A stretch of 64,000 nucleotides of DNA from positions 3,720,001 through 3,784,000 of the forward strand of contig NZ_JAPJZI010000001.1 of assembly GCF_027944115.1 (NCBI RefSeq), in the 5' to 3' direction. A program made the translations under genes and the position numbers. Positions 58,950 to 64,000 of the stretch are shown piece after piece. This DNA is from Hoeflea prorocentri. GTDB lineage: Bacteria; Pseudomonadota; Alphaproteobacteria; Rhizobiales; Rhizobiaceae. The notes below the pieces were generated by a model. That model saw only the letters and a program-made list of their open reading frames with translations, did no database searches and was not told where the DNA came from. Position 1 is the stretch's first letter; each line of letters begins with the position of its first letter.

Positions 58950-60382
58950 GTCGAACTTTCCTGCATCTGCGCGGCCTCTCGTACCTTGTCGCGGACGATC
59001 TTGCCTCGTTCGTTTTTCGGAATCTCCTCAAGGAGGTAAAGAACGACTGGAACCGCTTCTGAACGCGCCCGTTCCTTGCACCAGCCACGGACCGCGTCGA
59101 CATCAACCGCGGTTCCGTTGGAGGCGACAATGGCGGCGGCAACAGCTTCACCGCTCACCGGATCCGGTATCGCAAAAGCGCAGGCCTCTTCGATCTGCGG
59201 GTGCCGCTCGAGCAACATATCGATCTCTTCCGCCTGGATCTTGATACCGGCGCGGTTGATCTCCGTCTTGATCCGGCCAACCAGGGTCACGCGACCGGCT
59301 TCATCCAGCTCTCCGATGTCACCGGTCCGGAACCAGCCGGAGACAAATGCCTCCCTCGTTTTGTCCGGCGCGTTGAGATAGTTCTGCATAATGGTTGGCG
59401 ACTGCACCAGCACCTCACCACGACCGACGGGCGCAACCGTGCCGTCATCGAGCAGGACCGCGTAGTTTCCGCCCCATATGCTGCCGACATATCCGTCGCG
59501 GCCCGCTGCTTCTGACAGAACACCACCGCCGATCCAGTTCGCGGTCTCGGTCATTCCGAAAAGATTGTAAACATTTTGCGTTCCCACCCATTGCGCAATC
59601 TGCGACCAAAATTCAGCAGACAGCGGGGCAGAGCCGATGTGAACGCGCCGCGGTGGATTGGCCGGCGAAGCCGACATGCGCATGGCGAGCTTCCAGAATG
59701 ACGGGACGGAGCTCAAGAAACTTATGGCATGATCATCCATCACCTTGCCGAATGAGGCAATCTCGGTGATGCCGGGGCTGCACCACAGGTAAAGCGTGCC
59801 TCCGGCCGCAAGCGGACTCAGGCAGTTTCCGATCAGGCCGTGGCCGAAAAACATCGGCAGAACGCACAGGCTGCGCTGCAGCGAGTCAGCACCGATATGG
59901 GCAACGTTCAGCGCTGTGCGGGCGGACAGGCTCCGCAGCGAATGAACGATGCCCTTCGGCACGCCCGTCGTTCCGGAGGTCATCAGGATAAGCGCCGGGT
60001 CGTCAATGCCGATCGCACCTGCAGCACCATCCGCTCCTTCCGGCTGCTCGAGGCCATCCGCGCCCGGCCCAAGCCAGGCGCAGGCCGAGGTATGTGCCAT
60101 GACGTTTTGCTTCTCTTCGTCGCTGAGTTGTGGATTGACAAGGACAGCGCACCGGCCCGCCGCCCACGCTCCGAACAGCGTTATGAGCATCTCGGCCGCA
60201 TCAGGCTCCGCGATCACAACAGGCCCGGGCCGGCCCGTCGTCAGCCGCTCGATCTCGGCCGATTTTGACGTGGCGGCGGCAACAAGCCCATTACGGTCGT
60301 ATGTCCGTTGCGAGCGCACATCGACCAGGCACGCCGATGCCGGAAGCCCGCTCAGGAAAGGAAGATCAGCCGCATTCTTCAT
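58946..60382 (-). CDS. Adenylate-forming acyl-CoA/acyl-ACP ligase
   Basis: A 478-residue ANL-superfamily enzyme that activates a carboxylic acid as acyl-AMP. Motif A3 is LMTSGTTGVPKGIVHS, motif A5 NLFGMTETANWIG, A7 FRTGDIGELDEAGRV, A8 GRIKTEINRAGIKIQAEEID and the A10 Lys is in NERGKIVRDK. It is shorter than CoA ligases and resembles DltA-like or aryl/amino acid-activating types that load carrier proteins. It starts the minus arm: ligase-GNAT-ACP-nucleotidyltransferase, all coupled by 4- to 8-base overlaps. Confidence 0.88.
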   Translation of the reverse strand: MKNAADLPFLSGLPASACLVDVRSQRTYDRNGLVAAATSKSAEIERLTTGRPGPVVIAEPDAAEMLITLFGAWAAGRCAVLVNPQLSDEEKQNVMAHTSACAWLGPGADGLEQPEGADGAAGAIGIDDPALILMTSGTTGVPKGIVHSLRSLSARTALNVAHIGADSLQRSLCVLPMFFGHGLIGNCLSPLAAGGTLYLWCSPGITEIASFGKVMDDHAISFLSSVPSFWKLAMRMSASPANPPRRVHIGSAPLSAEFWSQIAQWVGTQNVYNLFGMTETANWIGGGVLSEAAGRDGYVGSIWGGNYAVLLDDGTVAPVGRGEVLVQSPTIMQNYLNAPDKTREAFVSGWFRTGDIGELDEAGRVTLVGRIKTEINRAGIKIQAEEIDMLLERHPQIEEACAFAIPDPVSGEAVAAAIVASNGTAVDVDAVRGWCKERARSEAVPVVLYLLEEIPKNERGKIVRDKVREAAQMQESST

Positions 60383-60754
60383 TATTATCCGCTACTCCGT
60401 TCAACACCTGCAAAACGTGCATGTAAACAACACACGAAGCCGGGCCTACCGCTGCTCCGCGCAACCCGGGCTGATCCGCCGCCATGTCGTAATTCAACTC
60501 ATGCAAATTACAAAATGGTCGCCGACAGTAAATACGCGCAATTCCCACCTTCTACGCAAGACTAAATTTGCTTTTTATCTCGCCTTTATTTCGACAATCT
60601 CTGAATGTCCGCAATTTGTGCGCATAATTCTGGCGAGGCAAAGGCATCGTTTGTCTGTTTTCAACCGCGCCCGTTACAAACGTTTCACGAATTGACAAGG
60701 TTGGATTTGTTTGAAACAGTCCGCTCTTACCCTTTCAACCGGTGGAGATAGAGG
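60383..60754. promoter_or_regulatory. Divergent regulatory region between ligase arm and RpiR gene
   Basis: This 372-base gap holds no clear gene. A 39-codon minus-strand frame (60485 down to 60366, ending NNEECG) runs into the ligase start but has a weak ribosome site. Near the RpiR start, TTGACA (60692-60697) is a good -35 candidate, and GTTTCA (60682-60687) / TGAAAC (60712-60717) is an inverted repeat around it, plausibly the RpiR operator. The stretch 60540-60620 is AT-rich. Confidence 0.45.
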
Positions 60755-61663
60755 TTGGAACGTCGTGTAACGGTCAATGATCTGATCGCACTTCACTATG
60801 AAAACCTCAGTCCGCAACTGAGGCTGGCGGCAGACTACATTGCCGATCATCACCACGATGTGGCAAGCCGTTCGCTTCGGGCCGTTGCGGCAAGCAGCAA
60901 TCTCAATCCACCAACCTTCTCGCGGCTTGCACGGGCATTGGGCCTGCAGTCGCATGAGGACATGCGCGAACTGTGCCGCAAGGAAATCAAGTACCGCAGC
61001 CTCAGCTTTGCTGAAAAGGCAACGGCGCTGAGGATGGAAGAAAAAGACGGCGATGACGCGGACCAGACGCCGTTCGCGCTGCGCCAGACAGCATCCGCGG
61101 TGCGCAATATCAATCAGTTTGCCAATGAGCTTGACGTCAAGCGGCTACGTCTTGTGGCAGACCGGCTGGTCAAGTCGAAGCGCGTGCTGATCGCCGGCTC
61201 GATGGCTTCTGCAGGTTTTGCCGAATATTTCAGTTATCTGGCAAATCTTGCCTTCACCAATTGGCACGTTGTCGGGCTGGACGGCACGTCCCTGGCGACC
61301 TCAATGACGGGGCTGGAAAACCATGATGCCGTCGTTATCATCATGAAACACCCCTATGCGCGGCGCTCGGTCGATGCCGCACAGATTGCCTTCGAAGCCG
61401 GTGCTTTTGTGATCATTGTTTCAGACTCGATTTCCTGTCCGGCCTTTCGCTACGCTTCGCACTATTTCATTGTCCCAACGGACAGTCCGCAATTCTTCTC
61501 CTCCTATATCGCTACGCTTCTGCTTTTGGAAACGCTGATCGGCATGGTCATACGCCGCTCGGGTCTGGAAGCCAGCAACCGCATCGAGGAGGTGGAGATG
61601 AACAATCACCGGCTGCACGAATACTGGCAGGTGAACCAACCAACATCTATTAGGGAGTTATAA
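60755..61663 (+). CDS. MurR/RpiR-family transcriptional regulator
   Basis: A 302-residue regulator. The N-terminal helix-turn-helix of the RpiR family (residues 1-80: AADYIADHHHDVASRSLRAV, ASSNLNPPTFSRLARALGLQ) is joined to a SIS domain (about 125-265) with VLIAGSMASAGFAEYFSYLA and VVIIMKHPYARRSVDAAQIA, which binds phosphosugars in relatives. TTG 60755 follows GGAG. It ends two bases before the TAXI binding-protein gene, so it is co-transcribed with the transporter it probably controls. Confidence 0.9.
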   Translation: MERRVTVNDLIALHYENLSPQLRLAADYIADHHHDVASRSLRAVAASSNLNPPTFSRLARALGLQSHEDMRELCRKEIKYRSLSFAEKATALRMEEKDGDDADQTPFALRQTASAVRNINQFANELDVKRLRLVADRLVKSKRVLIAGSMASAGFAEYFSYLANLAFTNWHVVGLDGTSLATSMTGLENHDAVVIIMKHPYARRSVDAAQIAFEAGAFVIIVSDSISCPAFRYASHYFIVPTDSPQFFSSYIATLLLLETLIGMVIRRSGLEASNRIEEVEMNNHRLHEYWQVNQPTSIREL

Positions 61664-61664
61664 G

Positions 61665-62636
61665 ATGTTATCACGACGTAATATGCTGGCAGGCACGGCG
61701 CTGGCTTTATCTATGAGCCTTGGCGGCACGGCGATTGCGGAAGAAACGTTCGTTACCATCGGAACCGGCGGTCAAACAGGCGTTTACTACCAGGTCGGCG
61801 GCGCGATCTGCCGGCTTGTCAACCGCGGCAGCAAGGATCACGAGATCAAGTGCACGCACACCACCGGCGGCTCGGTCGCCAATATCAACGGCATCCGCAC
61901 CGGAGATCTCGATCTTGGCGTTGCCCAGTCGGACTGGCAGTATCACGCCTATAACGGAACCGCTCCGGACAAGTTCCCGGACGGCAAGTTCGAAGATCTT
62001 CGCGCCGTGTTCTCGGTCCACCCGGAGCCATTCACCGTGGTGGCGCGTGCCGATTCCGGCATCAATTCCATTGATGATCTGAAGGGCAAGCGCGTCAATA
62101 TCGGCAATCCGGGTTCCGGTCAGCGCGGCACGATGGAAGTGCTGATGGACAAGATGGGCTGGACCATGGACGACTTCACCCTTGCTTCGGAGCTCAAATC
62201 CTCCGAGCAGGCCGCAGCGCTTTGCGACAACAAGGTTGACGCCATCGTCTTCACCGTCGGACATCCCAACGGATCGATCAAGGAAGCCACGACATCGTGT
62301 GAATCCAAACTGATCAGCGTCGACAACGATGCCGCCAAGGGCCTCGCCAACGACAATGATTTTTATGCGATGGCAACGATCCCGGGCGGCATGTATGCCG
62401 GCACGGATGACGATGTGACCACATTTGGTGTTGGAGCGACCTTTGTGTCATCAAGCAATACTCCGGATGAGGTTGTCTACGAGATCACCAAGGCCGTCTT
62501 TGAGAACTTTGACCGGTTCAAAAAGATGCATCCGGCCTTCGCCAATCTCAAAGAAGAAAACATGATCAAAAACAACCTGTCGGCTCCGCTGCATGACGGC
62601 GCCGCCAAGTACTACAAGGAACGCGGCTGGATGTAA
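61665..62636 (+). CDS. TAXI-family TRAP transporter substrate-binding protein
   Basis: A 323-residue periplasmic protein, signal peptide from LSRRNMLAGTALALSM with a twin-arginine-like start. FVTIGTGGQTGVYYQVGGAI is the TAXI hallmark, followed by HTTGGSVANINGIRTGDLDL and VNIGNPGSGQRGTMEVLM. TAXI proteins bind small carboxylates such as glutamate or 2-oxoglutarate. The ribosome site is GGGAG. A perfect palindromic hairpin follows its stop before the fused permease gene. Confidence 0.93.
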   Translation: MLSRRNMLAGTALALSMSLGGTAIAEETFVTIGTGGQTGVYYQVGGAICRLVNRGSKDHEIKCTHTTGGSVANINGIRTGDLDLGVAQSDWQYHAYNGTAPDKFPDGKFEDLRAVFSVHPEPFTVVARADSGINSIDDLKGKRVNIGNPGSGQRGTMEVLMDKMGWTMDDFTLASELKSSEQAAALCDNKVDAIVFTVGHPNGSIKEATTSCESKLISVDNDAAKGLANDNDFYAMATIPGGMYAGTDDDVTTFGVGATFVSSSNTPDEVVYEITKAVFENFDRFKKMHPAFANLKEENMIKNNLSAPLHDGAAKYYKERGWM

Positions 62637-62648
62637 TTCCGGCCCGTA

Positions 62649-62678
62649 AGCGGGAGCGGACAATTGTCCGCTCCCGCT
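62649..62678 (+). terminator. Perfect palindromic hairpin between TAXI binding protein and permease
   Basis: AGCGGGAGCGGACAA (62649-62663) is followed directly by its exact reverse complement (62664-62678), then by two more T residues. In RNA this folds to a strong 13-bp stem with a small AATT loop. It can act as a partial terminator so that binding protein exceeds permease, as in other operons of this window. Confidence 0.72.
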
Positions 62679-62717
62679 TTGCCTTTCGGGGCCAATGTAA
62701 AACTCGGGGGATACGAG

Positions 62718-64000
62718 ATGGCACAGGACGACACGACAACCGGCAAACTCAGTGACGAGGCACTTGAAGACCTGGTTGCCTCAACCGACACCGGCGGACG
62801 CAAGCCGACAAACCGGTCGATTGCCCTCTTGATCGCCGGCACGGCTCTCGCCTGGTCGATTTTCCAGGTCTGGATCGCGTCGCCGATCCCCTACACGACC
62901 GGTTTCGGGGTCTTTTCCAGCGGCGAGGCGCGGCCCATTCACCTCGCCTTCGCATTGTTCCTGGCATACCTCGCCTACCCGGCCTTCAAGAATTCACCAC
63001 GCAGGACCGTTCCCACGACAGACTGGATCCTGGCGTGTGTCGCAGCCTTCTGTTCGCTCTACCTGTTCTTTTTTGACAGCGAGATCGTAAAGCAGATCTT
63101 CGGAACGCGCCTGTCGGACCGACCCAACAATCCCAACCAGATGGATGTCATCGTCTCGGTTGTCGGCATCATTTTGCTGCTGGAAGCGACCAGGCGGGCG
63201 CTTGGGCCACCGCTGATGATCGTCGCTCTCGTCTTCCTCGGATACACGTTCCTCGGACCCTACGCACCCGGCATTCTGGCCTGGAAGGGTGCAAGCTTCA
63301 ACGCTGTTGCCTATCACCAATGGCTGTCCACCGAAGGCGTTTTCGGCATCGCGCTTGGCGTTTCGACGGACCTGGTGTTCCTGTTCGTTCTGTTCGGCGC
63401 GCTGCTCGACAAGGCCGGAGCCGGAAACTACTTCATCAAGGTCGCCTTCTCGCTCATGGGTCATTTGAGCGGTGGCCCGGCAAAGGCAGCCGTCGTCGCC
63501 TCCGGCATGACCGGGCTGATCTCCGGCTCATCCATCGCCAATGTGGTGACAACCGGCACCTTCACCATCCCAATGATGCGCCGTGTCGGCTTCAGCCCGG
63601 AAAAAGCGGGCGCGGTCGAGGTCGCCTCCTCGGTAAACGGCCAGATCATGCCGCCCGTGATGGGCGCGGCCGCCTTTTTGATGGTTGAATATATCGGCAT
63701 TTCCTATTTCGAGGTGGTCAAACACGCCTTTGTGCCGGCGGTCATTTCCTACATCGCACTCGTCTACATCGTACATCTTGAAGCCAAGAAACTCGGCATG
63801 GCCGGGCTTGACCGCGCGACCAAGCCAAAGCCGCTGAAGTGGGGCCTGATCTCCTTCGGCGTCACCATGGCCATCATTCTCGCCGCAGCAAGCGGCATCT
63901 ACTACCTCTTCCTCGCCTTTGAGGCGCTGAAGGAGGCTGACGACAAGGTGCTTGCGATTGCTGTCGTACTTGGGATCATCTTCACTGTCTTCACCATGCT
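62718..64000 (+). CDS. Fused TRAP transporter permease (DctQM-type, TAXI partner), 3' end off window
   Basis: First 427 codons of a fused TRAP permease that runs past the right edge. After a polar N-terminus (TTTGKLSDEALEDLVAST) come four helices typical of the small subunit, then the large-subunit core: LFGALLDKAGAGNYFIKVAF, GHLSGGPAKAAVVASGMTGL, SGSSIANVVTTGTFTIPMM and VASSVNGQIMPPVMGAAAFL, all conserved in TAXI-type 4TM/12TM fusions. ATG 62718 has a weak GGGGG site upstream. Together with the TAXI protein it makes a sodium- or proton-driven importer for carboxylates. Confidence 0.93.
   Translation, partial: MAQDDTTTGKLSDEALEDLVASTDTGGRKPTNRSIALLIAGTALAWSIFQVWIASPIPYTTGFGVFSSGEARPIHLAFALFLAYLAYPAFKNSPRRTVPTTDWILACVAAFCSLYLFFFDSEIVKQIFGTRLSDRPNNPNQMDVIVSVVGIILLLEATRRALGPPLMIVALVFLGYTFLGPYAPGILAWKGASFNAVAYHQWLSTEGVFGIALGVSTDLVFLFVLFGALLDKAGAGNYFIKVAFSLMGHLSGGPAKAAVVASGMTGLISGSSIANVVTTGTFTIPMMRRVGFSPEKAGAVEVASSVNGQIMPPVMGAAAFLMVEYIGISYFEVVKHAFVPAVISYIALVYIVHLEAKKLGMAGLDRATKPKPLKWGLISFGVTMAIILAAASGIYYLFLAFEALKEADDKVLAIAVVLGIIFTVFTM

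Noticed and set aside
1-64000. CRISPR array or complete insertion sequence
   Set aside because: No series of short spaced repeats and no transposase gene was seen in any region.

Overview
The window looks like chromosome of a GC-rich alphaproteobacterium of the order Hyphomicrobiales (Rhizobiales). The evidence is the phoR / pstSCAB-phoU-phoB arrangement, a bioBFDAZ operon ending in the rhizobial-type gene bioZ, many ABC, TRAP and TAXI uptake systems, and the codon use. No species call is possible from sequence alone. Most genes are housekeeping or uptake genes packed into overlapping operons; two lower-GC stretches stand out by eye as acquired DNA.

Layout. 1-2410: the end of a sensor kinase, then an Acg-type nitroreductase and its MarR regulator behind a 40-bp double palindrome. 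2411-6150: a lower-GC island with two perfect 119-bp direct repeats, a small membrane protein, a stand-alone reverse transcriptase whose start codon lies in a hairpin, a tail-anchored protein, a coiled-coil/zinc-ribbon protein and a HEPN-like protein. This is a candidate defence island. 6200-17450: small metabolic and regulatory genes, including an adenylate cyclase separated from an AraC gene by a roughly 530-bp insertion flanked by 42-bp repeats. 17467-26312: the phosphate regulon with a three-unit PHO box, plus a PPK2 polyphosphate kinase. 27818: tRNA-Thr(CGT).

28060-48719 is mainly uptake and catabolism. An IclR-controlled divergent locus holds an M28 peptidase, an oxidoreductase, a hydantoin-racemase-like enzyme and a complete oligopeptide ABC transporter. 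Its binding protein appears to be a circular permutation of the usual fold, and its first permease appears to start at AUU. A GntR-controlled operon follows, with a branched-chain-amino-acid-type ABC transporter placed between two related aldo/keto reductases, one fused to a RidA domain.

49322-54361 is the complete bioB-F-D-A-Z biotin operon. 55376-60382 is a two-armed convergent cluster: PqqD-like RRE protein, lasso-type B2 protease and HprK-like kinase on the plus strand; adenylating ligase, GNAT, acyl carrier protein and nucleotidyltransferase on the minus strand. It has lasso-peptide tailoring parts but no lasso cyclase and no clear precursor, so it may make something not yet described. 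The window ends in an RpiR-regulated TAXI-TRAP transporter that continues past the right edge.

The strongest candidates for something new are the reverse-transcriptase locus with its repeats, the permuted binding protein, and the cyclase-less RiPP-like cluster. All functions are read from sequence motifs and context; no database search was run.
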